A DNA stretch of 64,000 nt from Mesorhizobium sp. ES1-4 (lineage in GTDB: Bacteria > Pseudomonadota > Alphaproteobacteria > Rhizobiales > Rhizobiaceae), in contig NZ_JAIUGV010000003.1 of assembly GCF_020164745.1 (NCBI RefSeq), forward strand, positions 124,001 to 188,000, in the 5' to 3' direction. The notes under the pieces are model-generated. The model was not told the origin of the DNA. It made no database searches and saw only the letters and a program-made list of their open reading frames with translations. A program made the position numbers and the translations under genes. This document shows positions 21,404 through 30,846 of the stretch, piece by piece. Positions within the stretch are counted from its first letter, which is position 1, and each line of letters starts with the position of its first letter.

Positions 21404-22393
21404 ATGATGTTCCGATGGGGTGTGTTGTCGACGGCCAAGATCGGCCGCGAGCAGTTGCTGCCGGCGATCGTCGAGGCGGAGAACGGCGTGCTGGCGGCGA
21501 TCGCCAGCCGCGACCTGTCGAAGGCCAGGGCATTGGCCGACCGCTTCGGCGCGCGCCATGCCTTCGGTTCTTATGAGGACCTGCTCGCCTCCAATGAGGT
21601 CGACGGCGTCTATATCCCCTTGCCGACCTCGCAGCATGTCGAATGGACGGCCAAGGCTATTCAAGCCGGCAAGCATGTGCTGGTCGAAAAACCGCTGGCG
21701 CTCGACGCCAACGACATCGCGCCGCTGATCAAGTTGCGCGACGCCAGGAAGGTGCTGGTCTGCGAAGCCTTCATGGTCATCTACCATCCACAGTGGATCA
21801 AGGTGCGTGATCTCATCGCCAGCGGCGCCATCGGCCGCCTGCGCCACGTGCAGGGCGCCTTCTCCTACTACAATGTCGATCCCAACAACATGCGCAACAA
21901 GCTCGATCTCGGTGGCGGCGCACTGCCCGACATCGGCGTCTACCCGACCGTGTCGACGCGCTTTTCGACCGGCAAGGAACCGCTGCGCGTGCAGGCGACG
22001 ATCGAGCGCGACAAGACATTCGGCACCGACATCTATTCCTCGATCCGCGCCGATTTCGGCGATTTCGAACTGTCCTTCTACCTGTCGACCCAGATGGCGG
22101 CACGCCAGGTGATGGTGTTCCACGGCGAGAAGGGTTTCATCGAAGTGTTCGCGCCCTTCAATGCCGGGCTCTACGACCATCACCGCGTCGAACTGCACAA
22201 CCAGAACCACACCGAGGCGCAGGTGTTCCGCTTCCCCGGCACGCATCAGTACAGGCTCGAGGTCGAGACCTTCGCGCGGGCAGCACTTGGCGGCAAGGAG
22301 CGGGTCTTCACCCTGGAAGAATCCGTGCTCAACCAGAAAGTCATCGACGCCATCTTCCGCGCTGGCGACAAAGGCGGCTGGGAGAACGTCTGA
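21404..22393 (+). CDS. Gfo/Idh/MocA-family oxidoreductase
   Basis: A 329-residue NAD(P)-dependent dehydrogenase. The Rossmann start [18 protein letters not shown], the family signature [17 protein letters not shown] near residue 95 with the catalytic EKP lysine, and the C-terminal beta-sheet domain ([13 protein letters not shown], with D and Y near residue 180) are all visible. Substrate not predictable; members act on sugars, inositols or trans-dihydrodiols. ATG codons at 21404 and 21407 are both possible. Followed by an FAD dehydrogenase after an 80-base gap that holds a repeat. Confidence 0.92.
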   Translation: MMFRWGVLSTAKIGREQLLPAIVEAENGVLAAIASRDLSKARALADRFGARHAFGSYEDLLASNEVDGVYIPLPTSQHVEWTAKAIQAGKHVLVEKPLALDANDIAPLIKLRDARKVLVCEAFMVIYHPQWIKVRDLIASGAIGRLRHVQGAFSYYNVDPNNMRNKLDLGGGALPDIGVYPTVSTRFSTGKEPLRVQATIERDKTFGTDIYSSIRADFGDFELSFYLSTQMAARQVMVFHGEKGFIEVFAPFNAGLYDHHRVELHNQNHTEAQVFRFPGTHQYRLEVETFARAALGGKERVFTLEESVLNQKVIDAIFRAGDKGGWENV

Positions 22394-22405
22394 GACTTTG
22401 TTTGA

Positions 22406-22445
22406 CGCGATTCCGGACGGAACACCGCTTGCACCTGGAATTGCG
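22406..22445. repeat. Degenerate copy of a rhizobial palindromic repeat
   Basis: The stretch reads CGCGATTCCGGACGGAACA...CCTGGAATTGCG and matches, in inverse orientation, the core of the repeat at 48835-48891 (CAATTCC...TCCGGAATTGCG). Directly visible similarity; probably a decayed intergenic repeat unit. Confidence 0.6.
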
Positions 22446-22471
22446 TTAGCCGGCTAATTCTGGGAGGAAAG

Positions 22472-24130
22472 ATGGCTGACGACGCGGACGTGATCATTGT
22501 CGGCGCCGGCCTGGCCGGGCTGGTTGCCGCCGCCGAGCTTGCCGAGGCCGGCAAGAAAATCATCATCGTCGACCAGGAGCCGGAGCAGTCGCTGGGCGGC
22601 CAGGCGTTCTGGTCGTTCGGCGGACTTTTCCTCGTCGATTCACCGGAGCAGCGGCGCATGCGCATCCGCGACTCCCATGATCTTGCGCTCGAGGACTGGA
22701 TGGGCACCGCCGCCTTCGACCGGCCAGAGGATTTCTGGCCGCGCAAATGGGCGGAGGCCTATGTCGGTTTCGCCGCCGGCGAAAAGCGCTCCTGGCTGAT
22801 GGAGCGCGGGCTGAAATTCTTTCCTGTCGTCGGCTGGGCCGAACGCGGCGGCGGCAATGCCATCGGCCACGGCAATTCGGTGCCGCGCTTCCACATCACC
22901 TGGGGTACCGGTCCCGGCGTGCTCGAACCTTTCGTGCTGCGTGTGCGCGAGGCGCAAAAGCGTGGATTGATCGCCTTCAGGTTCCGTCACCGGGTCAACG
23001 GGCTGACGCGGACGGGTGCGGCCGTGACCGGCGTACAGGGCGACATCCTGCAGCCGAGCACTGTCGAGCGCGGCCACAAGAGCTCGCGTGAAGCGTCAGG
23101 CGATTTCGCGTTGCGGGCGCAGGCGGTCATTGTCGCCTCCGGCGGCATCGGCGCCAATCATCAACTTGTCCGCGAGAACTGGCCGAGGCGACTGGGCAAC
23201 GCACCGAAGCGCATGATCACAGGCGTGCCGGACCATGTCGACGGCCGCATGCTGGCCATCACGGAGCGGGCCGGCGGCTCGGTCATCAACCGCGACCGCA
23301 TGTGGCACTATGTCGAGGGCATCAAGAACTGGGCGCCGATCTGGACCGGCCATGCGATCCGCATCCTGCCCGGCCCGTCCTCGTTGTGGCTCGATGCCAG
23401 GGGAAAACGCCTGCCGGTGCCGCTCTATCCCGGTTTCGACACGCTGGGCACGCTCAGCCACATCATGAGTACCGGCTTCGACTATTCCTGGTTCATCCTG
23501 ACGAAGAAAATCATCCAGAAGGAATTCGCGCTGTCGGGCTCGGAACAGAACCCCGATTTGACGGGGAAAAGCTGGCGCCAGGTGCTCGACCGTGCCACGT
23601 CGGGCATTCCCGGCCCGGTCAAGGCGTTCATGGAAAAGGGCGAGGACTTCATCGTCGAGGCCGGATTGCCTGATCTGGTCGCCCGCATGAACGCGCTGGC
23701 CGGCGGCGAGCCGCTGCTCAACGTGGCAGAGGTCGAGCGCGAGATTCGCGCCCGCGACAGACAGCTCGACAATCCGTTCTCCAAGGACATGCAGATCACC
23801 GCTCTGCGCGGTGCCCGCGCCTATCTCGGCGACAGGCTGATCCGGACCGCCAGGCCGCACAAGATGCTCGACCCGGCGAACGGGCCGCTGATCGCGGTGC
23901 GCCTCAACATCCTGACCCGCAAGACGCTGGGCGGCCTGCACACCGATCTCGACAGCCGCGTGCTCGGTCCCGACGGCCAGCCGGTGCCGGGCCTCTATGC
24001 GGCGGGCGAAGCCGCCGGTTTCGGCGGCGGCGGTCTGCACGGCTATGCCGCGCTCGAAGGCACGTTCCTGGGCGGTTGCATTTTCTCTGGCCGCAGCGCG
24101 GGAAGGGCGGCGGCACGCTCGGTGGGGTGA
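22472..24130 (+). CDS. FAD-binding dehydrogenase (fumarate reductase/ketosteroid dehydrogenase-like)
   Basis: A 552-residue flavoprotein. The dinucleotide-binding motif DVIIVGAGLAGLVAAAELA is at residues 6-24, followed by VDQEPEQSLGGQAFWSFGG; the second FAD segment near the C-terminus is PGLYAAGEAAGFGGGGLHGY. It matches the COG3573-type 'FAD-binding dehydrogenase' group related to fumarate reductase flavoprotein and 3-ketosteroid dehydrogenase. No signal peptide is seen. Substrate unknown. GGGAGGAAAG upstream of the ATG supports the start. Confidence 0.88.
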   Translation: MADDADVIIVGAGLAGLVAAAELAEAGKKIIIVDQEPEQSLGGQAFWSFGGLFLVDSPEQRRMRIRDSHDLALEDWMGTAAFDRPEDFWPRKWAEAYVGFAAGEKRSWLMERGLKFFPVVGWAERGGGNAIGHGNSVPRFHITWGTGPGVLEPFVLRVREAQKRGLIAFRFRHRVNGLTRTGAAVTGVQGDILQPSTVERGHKSSREASGDFALRAQAVIVASGGIGANHQLVRENWPRRLGNAPKRMITGVPDHVDGRMLAITERAGGSVINRDRMWHYVEGIKNWAPIWTGHAIRILPGPSSLWLDARGKRLPVPLYPGFDTLGTLSHIMSTGFDYSWFILTKKIIQKEFALSGSEQNPDLTGKSWRQVLDRATSGIPGPVKAFMEKGEDFIVEAGLPDLVARMNALAGGEPLLNVAEVEREIRARDRQLDNPFSKDMQITALRGARAYLGDRLIRTARPHKMLDPANGPLIAVRLNILTRKTLGGLHTDLDSRVLGPDGQPVPGLYAAGEAAGFGGGGLHGYAALEGTFLGGCIFSGRSAGRAAARSVG

Positions 24131-24450
24131 GGCGTAGCGCATGCCGGCCGGCCCGAGCCGTTGCCACCGACGAACCGCATTAAAAGGAGGGATTTGAGCC
24201 TGTGGCTCCCACCTTCGGTCGAGCAATACGCAAGCGAAAAATCGCGCTCCTAGAGGTGTATTCCGAGGACCTTCCAAAGCGTCTGATGATCTGCAAGCAG
24301 ATGAGGGTTGATGGACAAGCACGTGGTAGACTGAAAGATTGCGCAGACTTACTGCAACTGCACTCCACCTTGAAAAGCATGTTGTGCCGGGTCGCCTTGC
24401 CCAGACGTCGAGCCGCACAATTCCCCGAACATTTTCCGTCGTCTAAAATC
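24131..24450. other. Non-coding spacer between FAD dehydrogenase and the type I secretion operon
   Basis: A 320-base gap between convergent genes. It is less GC-rich than its left flank. I see no gene, no tRNA and no terminator with a T-run. It marks the left edge of the low-complexity secretion cluster. Confidence 0.6.
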
Positions 24451-25791
24451 TCATTGCTCCATGAAGGCTCTCGCCATGCTGTCGGCGATCGGCTTGGTCA
24501 GATAGCTGAAGAATGTCCGTGGATGCTCCTGCACCATTATTTCGGCCGGCATGCCTGGCGTTGGCGAAAAACCGTACACCTTTGCCAATTCGCTCGCCGG
24601 CAGGCGCACACGGGCCAAATAGACTTCCTTCGGAACAGGGCCTTGCATTTCGGGCAACGCATCGGCCGAGACATAGTAGACTTCGCCCTCCAGCACCGGC
24701 GTCGTGCGTCGGTTAAGCGCGGTCAGCCGTATCGAAGCCTTCTGCCCGACCTTGACGTTGTCGATGTCGGTGCGTGGCACCTGTGCCTCGATCACCAAAG
24801 GCACGTCGGAGGGCAGTATCTCGAGGATGGCTTTGCCGCTTTCAATGACGCCGCCAGCGGTGTGGTAGTACATGCGGATGATCGTGCCGGGCACGGGAGC
24901 GTCGATGATCACGCGGCGAAGCACATTTTCCGCCTCCCGCGACTGTTCCCGCACTGTGTCCAATTCCGCTTCGAGGCTCTGCAATTCCTGGAGAGCCGCC
25001 TGTCGATAGGCGTCTTTCGTCTGCGTGATCTGCTGCTCGAACCTTACGATCTCCTCGCGGTTTTCCGCGACTTCGGCGACCATTTTGCCGATCTGGCCTT
25101 CGGCATCCGCCATTGTCCGCTGGATCGCCTTCACTTCGGTTCCGCGGATCAGCCCCTGATCGAGAAGCTTTTGCTTACCCTGATATTCGTCCTTCAGGAA
25201 TTGCAACTGGCGCCGCATGGACGAGGCCTGTTCATTTATGCCTTCGTTGCGGAATTCCATAGCCTTTTTATTTTGATCGAAGAGCGCGATATCGCTGTCG
25301 CGCTTGCTTTCGGCCACGCTGAAATTGAGCGCTTGGCTTTCCAGGATCGGTGAGACTTCCGGGTCGAAGCGGTTGTCAAGGATAATCGTCGGAAACTCAA
25401 TCCTACCGCTGCCTTGCACCTCGGCGTTCAAACGGGCCGATATGGCTTCGAGCCGCGCCATCTTTAGAAACAATTGCCGCGCGCTGGTCTGGGCGGCCGT
25501 TTCGTCGAGCTTGATAAGCGGCTGGCCGCGTGTGACATGGTCACCTTCGCTGACCAGGATTTCCTTGATGATGCCGCCTTCAAGATGCTGGATGATCTTG
25601 TTTTGCCCAGTCGCAACAAAGCTACCTTGAGCGATGATGGCTGATGCCAATGGCGCCGTGGAAGCCCAGGTGCCGAAGCCGCCGAAGGTTACCGCAATCA
25701 ACAGCAGGCCGAACGCGGTCTGCTTCCAGATCGATCGCGGTACTTCGGAGTACCACTGGATGTCGTGAACTTTCGCGATATCGGCTGTCAT
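24451..25791 (-). CDS. HlyD-family type I secretion periplasmic adaptor
   Basis: A 446-residue membrane fusion protein of the HlyD/PrtE type linking the inner-membrane ABC exporter to an outer-membrane TolC-like channel (none is encoded in the window). One N-terminal membrane anchor (residues ~22-45), then a lipoyl half (GHVTRGQPLIKLDE), a long alpha-hairpin coiled coil (residues ~90-290) and the second lipoyl half plus beta barrel (VIIDAPVPGTIIRMYYHTAGGVIESGK). The C-terminus (VQEHPRTFFSYLTKPIADSM) is typical of the family. It follows the ABC transporter gene by 12 bases and is the last gene of the operon. Confidence 0.93.
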   Translation of the reverse strand: MTADIAKVHDIQWYSEVPRSIWKQTAFGLLLIAVTFGGFGTWASTAPLASAIIAQGSFVATGQNKIIQHLEGGIIKEILVSEGDHVTRGQPLIKLDETAAQTSARQLFLKMARLEAISARLNAEVQGSGRIEFPTIILDNRFDPEVSPILESQALNFSVAESKRDSDIALFDQNKKAMEFRNEGINEQASSMRRQLQFLKDEYQGKQKLLDQGLIRGTEVKAIQRTMADAEGQIGKMVAEVAENREEIVRFEQQITQTKDAYRQAALQELQSLEAELDTVREQSREAENVLRRVIIDAPVPGTIIRMYYHTAGGVIESGKAILEILPSDVPLVIEAQVPRTDIDNVKVGQKASIRLTALNRRTTPVLEGEVYYVSADALPEMQGPVPKEVYLARVRLPASELAKVYGFSPTPGMPAEIMVQEHPRTFFSYLTKPIADSMARAFMEQ

Positions 25792-25803
25792 TTTCCGCGC
25801 CCG

Positions 25804-28692
25804 CTATTGGATTTGATGACCGAACGAGCCACCTTCGATGCTCAAGCCCCGGTTCGCCAGGGCCTGCAGCACGTCTTGGCGCATGCCAAACAGCGCGACG
25901 GTGCCGTTGGCGAGCAGCAGGATCTTGTCGACGGTCTTCAGCAGCGACGGCCGCTGCGTGATGGTGATGACGGTGATCTTGTTTTCCTTGGCGTGCTGAA
26001 GCGCGCGCTCGAGCGCTGCGTCGCCCGCCATATCAAGATTCGAGTTCGGCTCGTCGAGCACCACCAGGCGCGGATTGCCGAAGAACGCGCGCGCCAGTGC
26101 GACGCGCTGCTTCTGTCCGCCCGAAAGCGGTGCCCCGTCGGCGGCAACGAAAGTCTCATAACCGTGCGGAAGCGTGGAGATCATCTCATGGACGTCCGCC
26201 AGTTCCGCCGCCTGATAGATTTCCGCATCCGTCACGTCGTCGCGCATGCGGGCGATGTTAGCCTTGATCGATGCGGGAAACAGCTGAACGTCTTGCGGCA
26301 GGTAGCCGATGTTCTCGCCGAATTGGCGTGGATCCCAATTGCGCAGGTCCATCAGGTCCAGTCGGACGTTGCCTGATGTCGGCAGGATGGAGCCGACCAG
26401 CATCTTGCCGAGCGTCGTCTTGCCTGCGCCCGAATTGCCGATGATCGCCAGCGAGTCGCCCGGCGCGAGCGCGAAGGAAATGCCGTTCAGCACGACGCGC
26501 TTGGTTCCTTGCGGCACAAAGAGCAGGCGTTCGACATCGAGGCGGCCCTCGGGGCGGGGCAGGTTCAGCCGTTCGAAATTGAGCGGCGAGGTCTGCAGCA
26601 GCGATACTATGCGGCCATAGGCGGCGCGGACATGAACGACGTGGTTCCAGCCCTCGATCGCGCCTTCGATGGGACCCAGCGCCCGGCCCGCGATGATCGA
26701 CGCGGCGATGACCATGCCGCCCGTCAGTTGACCTTCGATCGACAGATGCGCGCCCCAGCCGAGCATCGTGACCTGGGTCAGGAGCCTCACACCCTTCGAC
26801 AGGGAAGCAAAGACGATGTTGCGGTCCTGCGCTATCACCTGTGCGCGAAGGGAGTTCGCAGTGTCCTTCCCCCAGATTTTCACCGCCTCGGGTATCATCG
26901 CGAGCGCGTTGATGATCTGGGAATTGCGCGCCATCGAATCGAGATGGATGTTGGCCTTGCTCTGGTGTGCATTTGCCTCGCTGAAAGCACCGGCGGTCGC
27001 CCGCTGGTTGATGAGGGTAATGACGAGCAAGAGCAAAGCCGAGGTGACGACGATGAAGCCCTGGTGGGGGTGGATGAGAAACACTGCCAGCATCATTATC
27101 GGCGCCATTGGAGCGTCGAGGAACGACAGCAACGTGCCGGATGTCAGGAAAGTTCTGAGCTGCTGAAGGTCGCCCAGGACCTGATATTCCTTTCCGTTGC
27201 TGTTGAGGGAGGCCCTGGCCGCGGCGCTGAGGATCGGCGCCCCCAATTGTGCCGCGACCTCGACCGCGGTCCGCATCAGGATGAAGCGGCGAAGCGCATC
27301 GAACATCGACTGCAGGACCACCGCGCCGACGATCACCACCGTCAGCATGATCAGCGTGTCGGGGGATCGGCTGGTAAGAACGCGATCGGAAATCTGGAAC
27401 AGATAGATCGGGATCGCGAGGACGAGCACGTTGCACGCCACCGTGAACATCATCACGATGAGCAGGTTTCTCTTGACCGCTCCCATTCCGGCTTTGAGGG
27501 CGGCGCCGAAATCGACCGGGCCGAGCCGCTTGTGGAAGGCTCCGCCTCCGCCTCCGCCGCCGCGCCGGCCATTGTCGTCGACGCCCCCTGGTGGGGAACC
27601 CCCTTGGTGCGGCTCCTTGGCCTTTATCGGACCAGTGTCGCCTTCGATGGTGATAGTGCCCGGCGCCTTGGGCACGTCCTTCATCTCGGGTGCGGATGAC
27701 TGCCCTGGATTGTCCGGCGCGGCCTTGGCCTGCGGTTCGTGGGTCCGCTGGGGTTCAGGCTGTGGCCTTGGCGATCCAAGGTCGGCCGGAGAGCTTTGCT
27801 TTTCGACAGCCAGCACTCCCTTGGGGGTGGGTTCGGCAGCCCGCAGTTCCGGTTTTGCAGCCGCGGGTGAAGTTGGAACGCCCGGATTCTCGATCGTCGA
27901 AGCTGCACTTTGCTCCTGGGCCGTCGGTTCAGCTTGGGATTCTGATGTAGCCGGCGGCGGTCCGGGCATCCCCGTTGAACCCGCCTTGGTGGCATCGAGC
28001 GTGGCGCTCCGGCCTTGCTGCGGAGGCGGCTCCGGCCTAGATGGCTGGCGCTGCGCCGTGAGTTCAGCGACGGGCGGGGATTTAGGGGCTGGCGCAAAAG
28101 CCGGGCCACGCGCTGCATCGGCACGCATCTCACTGGACAGGTTCGGCAGCGCCGCCGCTCGCGGTACCGACTGCCGAACCGAATGCGCTCTTTCCTCGGG
28201 TCGCTTCTCGTGCGGGGCCGGGCCGACAGTATCGGCCACTGGCCTTGTGGCAACCTTCGGGTTCGCGGCTGGATCGGCCATCCCGGCTTGATTGAGCTGA
28301 CCTGCGCTCGGCGCTGGCGCGGGTTGCGCGAACGCGACTGAAGTTGCAGCCGTTGCCGTTGATCGAGCGACTTTGACATCGGAAGCAACGGCTGCCGGTC
28401 GAGCCTGCTCAGCTGCGGGCCGTGCATGGCCAGGTGCGGCTCCAACTGCCTCGGCGACAGGCCGGCGCTGGCCGGTCTTCATCTCCGGGCCAGCCGTAAT
28501 CTCATGCAATTCACCGACGACTTTGTCGATTGCGTCCATGGTCTGGTCGATTGCCCGCTCATGGTGCTGCAAGGCCTTCGAGAGGGTCTTGCAAGATGGG
28601 GAGGCACTGGACGATCCCTGGTCTTCCTCTTGCACCGCTGCCTCGAGGTCTTCGGAAAACTTGTCCCAACACAGGTCCCGATCGTCGGTCAT
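25804..28692 (-). CDS. Type I secretion ABC transporter (permease/ATPase) with long disordered N-terminal extension
   Basis: A 962-residue PrtD-type exporter. Residues ~1-385 are a Pro/Ala/Gln/Ser-rich, apparently disordered extension ending in a poly-Gly stretch (residues ~378-384); residues ~400-690 are the six-helix membrane domain (MFTVACNVLVLAIPIYLFQISDRV); residues ~715-950 are the ATPase with Walker A GNSGAGKTT (752), signature LSGGQKQR (856) and Walker B LVVLDEPNSNLD (876). The switch segment reads TITQRP (Q913) where the family has TITHRP, so the H-loop His is replaced. There is no C39 peptidase domain. Start 28692 (MTDDRDLCW, GGGGGA upstream, 19 bases after the previous stop) is preferred to an overlapping upstream start. 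Confidence 0.93.
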   Translation of the reverse strand: MTDDRDLCWDKFSEDLEAAVQEEDQGSSSASPSCKTLSKALQHHERAIDQTMDAIDKVVGELHEITAGPEMKTGQRRPVAEAVGAAPGHARPAAEQARPAAVASDVKVARSTATAATSVAFAQPAPAPSAGQLNQAGMADPAANPKVATRPVADTVGPAPHEKRPEERAHSVRQSVPRAAALPNLSSEMRADAARGPAFAPAPKSPPVAELTAQRQPSRPEPPPQQGRSATLDATKAGSTGMPGPPPATSESQAEPTAQEQSAASTIENPGVPTSPAAAKPELRAAEPTPKGVLAVEKQSSPADLGSPRPQPEPQRTHEPQAKAAPDNPGQSSAPEMKDVPKAPGTITIEGDTGPIKAKEPHQGGSPPGGVDDNGRRGGGGGGGAFHKRLGPVDFGAALKAGMGAVKRNLLIVMMFTVACNVLVLAIPIYLFQISDRVLTSRSPDTLIMLTVVIVGAVVLQSMFDALRRFILMRTAVEVAAQLGAPILSAAARASLNSNGKEYQVLGDLQQLRTFLTSGTLLSFLDAPMAPIMMLAVFLIHPHQGFIVVTSALLLLVITLINQRATAGAFSEANAHQSKANIHLDSMARNSQIINALAMIPEAVKIWGKDTANSLRAQVIAQDRNIVFASLSKGVRLLTQVTMLGWGAHLSIEGQLTGGMVIAASIIAGRALGPIEGAIEGWNHVVHVRAAYGRIVSLLQTSPLNFERLNLPRPEGRLDVERLLFVPQGTKRVVLNGISFALAPGDSLAIIGNSGAGKTTLGKMLVGSILPTSGNVRLDLMDLRNWDPRQFGENIGYLPQDVQLFPASIKANIARMRDDVTDAEIYQAAELADVHEMISTLPHGYETFVAADGAPLSGGQKQRVALARAFFGNPRLVVLDEPNSNLDMAGDAALERALQHAKENKITVITITQRPSLLKTVDKILLLANGTVALFGMRQDVLQALANRGLSIEGGSFGHQIQ

Positions 28693-28711
28693 CACATCCC
28701 CCGATATCTGA

Positions 28712-30736
28712 TCAACCCAATATTGTTTGCATGCCGTCAGCCTGGACGTGGTCCGGCGTCGGTACGATGTGATGGTCTGGCTGCGTAGTGTCATTTGAAG
28801 TGTCGTCGGTCAGGAAGGCGACCGCTTCATTGGCCAGAGCGTCAGGATTATGTTCGCCGAGATTTGGCTCGCTTGAAACAAGGTTTGCCTGGATCAGGAT
28901 CTCATCGGAATAGTGCTGGCCGCCGACATAGGTCTTTCCAGTTCCGTCAACGTCGACGATGCCGGCGAAGTTGGCCACCTGGTTGCCGCCGGTAGTGATT
29001 GTCCAATGCGCCTCGGGATGGGCAATGACTTGGTTCATCGCCAGAACGACCTGATCACTGTCGCCAAGCATGTTGGTCTGGGAGACATACTGGATATTGA
29101 TCAGGTCGCCCGAGACGTAGAGAACCCGCAAGGCACCGGTACCGGCGAAGGCTGGATCGTGCAGGATATCGCCGGGGTTAGCATCCTTGCCTGCCGCCAG
29201 ATCCTGGGCCGCCTTCAGGTAAGAGTCCGGCAGCGAATCGAATTGTTTTCCACCGACGTTGATGATGGTGGCGCCGTTCCAAAGCAGGTTGCCGGCAGTC
29301 GAACACGACGCTTCACCGGACGTCTGGAATCCATCCACCGTGCCGATAAGGTCGTTGCTGACCATGATGTTCAACTGGTGGATGATGTTCGCGTCATAGA
29401 TATGGCCACCGATGATAATCACGTCGTAGTTGTAGCTCAATTCACTCAGCGAAACGTCGTTTACCTCCGTGTTCCCCCCAGTGCTGACCATGGTCTTGAC
29501 GCCGGATGAGGACAGGACCGTCGTGTCGTTGTCGGTCATGAAGTTGTACTGCTGGAGCCAGTTCGTGATGACCAGATCGCCGGTGACCTGCGTCACCACC
29601 CAGGCGGCGGGAAAGTCGCCGACCGGCGTCGAGGCGGTGCTGTCGGCTGACGGATCGATGTGCTTGAATGTCGCGATGTTGAAGCTCTCGTCAGGGGCAT
29701 TGCTTAGCTTCCACCCGTTCAGGTTCGAGCTGACCGCCGCGCTGTCGCACCTCTCGTTGATTTGGACGATGGCATTGACTTCATAGACGTTGCCAACAAC
29801 GGCGATGACTGGCGCTCCGGTCCAGTCATTCGTCAAGACCGCGGAATTCAGCATCGTGTTGCCCCCTGTGTCCACTTCGACGGAGGGAGCCAAAGCGCCG
29901 TTACCCTGGGCGGCCATAAAATTGGGAGAATCTGGCGAAACGCTGTAGTCGTCCTTGTTGGCGCCGCCGCCGTTCTGTTCCTTCAGGTAGTTGAGATGAT
30001 CCTCGAGTTTTGGCGCGGCGTCCTCGCTGACAAGTTGCCCGTTGACGTAGGTTCCTTCGATAGGCCCCGATGCGGCGTCCGGGCGCAGAACGAAAATGTT
30101 CGCGTCGGCATTTGGGCTGTCTGGATAGGCCTCGATCTGCTGGCCCGACGCGAGCACGGTGGCTGCCATCTGCGCGTCTGAGCCGGGCATCGCCAGATCG
30201 TCGAGCGGAGACAGTTCCGCCGCGCGGGTCGCGAGAAGGGCCAGTTGGCTGCCATCGTCGACCATCGGCGTCAAGGTCAGGCCGTTCCCTCCGGCACCGA
30301 CATAGTCATTGTCGGACAGGTGGTTCTCCTGGTTGATGTACACCGCGACGGAGCCTGGCGGCTCGACATGCGGCAGGGACACACCGCTGCCGATATCTGG
30401 AAGATGAGGATGGTACAAGTGATGGTTGCCTGGGTGTAAATGCCCATGCTGATGGATTGTAGGCGGAGTGAACCAGAAGCTAGAGCCAACCGTCTTCAGC
30501 ACCAGATCCGGCTTGATGCCCATATACGAAACATGCGGATTGAAATCGTCCAACGTATAGGGCGCCTTGACGGCAACGTTGGTATTGGCAAGGTCGAAAG
30601 CATCACCCTTGGCCGCATCGGCGATCTTGAAATCGTCATAGGCCTGTAGCTGCCGTGCGTCCTCGACCGAGATTTCGAACAGACCGATGAAATGCGCGAT
30701 TGCCTCTGTGATCTTGTCCAGTTGCATGGCGTACAC
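28712..30736 (-). CDS. Putative type I secreted protein with repeated Q-x-N...D motifs (674 aa)
   Basis: No family recognised. A GTG start at 30736 sits 5 bases after GGAGG. Residues 1-50 are amphipathic and helical; 93-113 are His-rich (IHQHGHLHPGNHHLYHPH); from ~130 to 625 the protein repeats a pattern ending in h-x-Q-x-N-x-x-x-(D/S)-x-(D/x): INQENHLSDND (~135), IVQINERCDSA (~323), WLQQYNFMTDND (~393), IHQLNIMVSND (~452), VSQTNMLGDSD (~551) and LIQANLVSSEP (~615). These alternate with TGGN (~291, ~419, ~582) and GDL (~386, ~544) segments, suggesting a beta-structured repeat protein. No classical signal peptide and no RTX nonapeptides. Being second in an operon with a type I exporter, it is either a secreted substrate or an assembly partner of the Gly-rich protein (inference). 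Confidence 0.75.
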   Translation of the reverse strand: MYAMQLDKITEAIAHFIGLFEISVEDARQLQAYDDFKIADAAKGDAFDLANTNVAVKAPYTLDDFNPHVSYMGIKPDLVLKTVGSSFWFTPPTIHQHGHLHPGNHHLYHPHLPDIGSGVSLPHVEPPGSVAVYINQENHLSDNDYVGAGGNGLTLTPMVDDGSQLALLATRAAELSPLDDLAMPGSDAQMAATVLASGQQIEAYPDSPNADANIFVLRPDAASGPIEGTYVNGQLVSEDAAPKLEDHLNYLKEQNGGGANKDDYSVSPDSPNFMAAQGNGALAPSVEVDTGGNTMLNSAVLTNDWTGAPVIAVVGNVYEVNAIVQINERCDSAAVSSNLNGWKLSNAPDESFNIATFKHIDPSADSTASTPVGDFPAAWVVTQVTGDLVITNWLQQYNFMTDNDTTVLSSSGVKTMVSTGGNTEVNDVSLSELSYNYDVIIIGGHIYDANIIHQLNIMVSNDLIGTVDGFQTSGEASCSTAGNLLWNGATIINVGGKQFDSLPDSYLKAAQDLAAGKDANPGDILHDPAFAGTGALRVLYVSGDLINIQYVSQTNMLGDSDQVVLAMNQVIAHPEAHWTITTGGNQVANFAGIVDVDGTGKTYVGGQHYSDEILIQANLVSSEPNLGEHNPDALANEAVAFLTDDTSNDTTQPDHHIVPTPDHVQADGMQTILG

Positions 30737-30784
30737 GGAAGCCTCCGCATCTTGAGATCATTCGCGCTCGGTTGTCTCCTGGAA

Positions 30785-30811
30785 GGACTGCGCGGAGGTT
30801 CCGCGCAGTCC
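30785..30811 (-). promoter_or_regulatory. Strong intercistronic hairpin between the Gly-rich gene and the 674-aa gene
   Basis: Perfect 11-bp arms GGACTGCGCGG (30785-30795) and CCGCGCAGTCC (30801-30811) with a 5-base loop lie 36 bases after the Gly-rich gene stop. No T-run follows on the minus strand, so it more likely stabilises the upstream message or partially attenuates the downstream one than fully terminates. Confidence 0.7.
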
Positions 30812-30846
30812 GCTGTTCACTGGTCCCTTCGAGATCAGCCGATCAA

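Noticed and set aside
24185..24230. A tRNA-3'-like stretch (GGATTTGAGCC...) that might be an attachment site
   Set aside because: No T-stem pairing, no acceptor complement, and no match to the tRNA-Arg 3' end at 34762.
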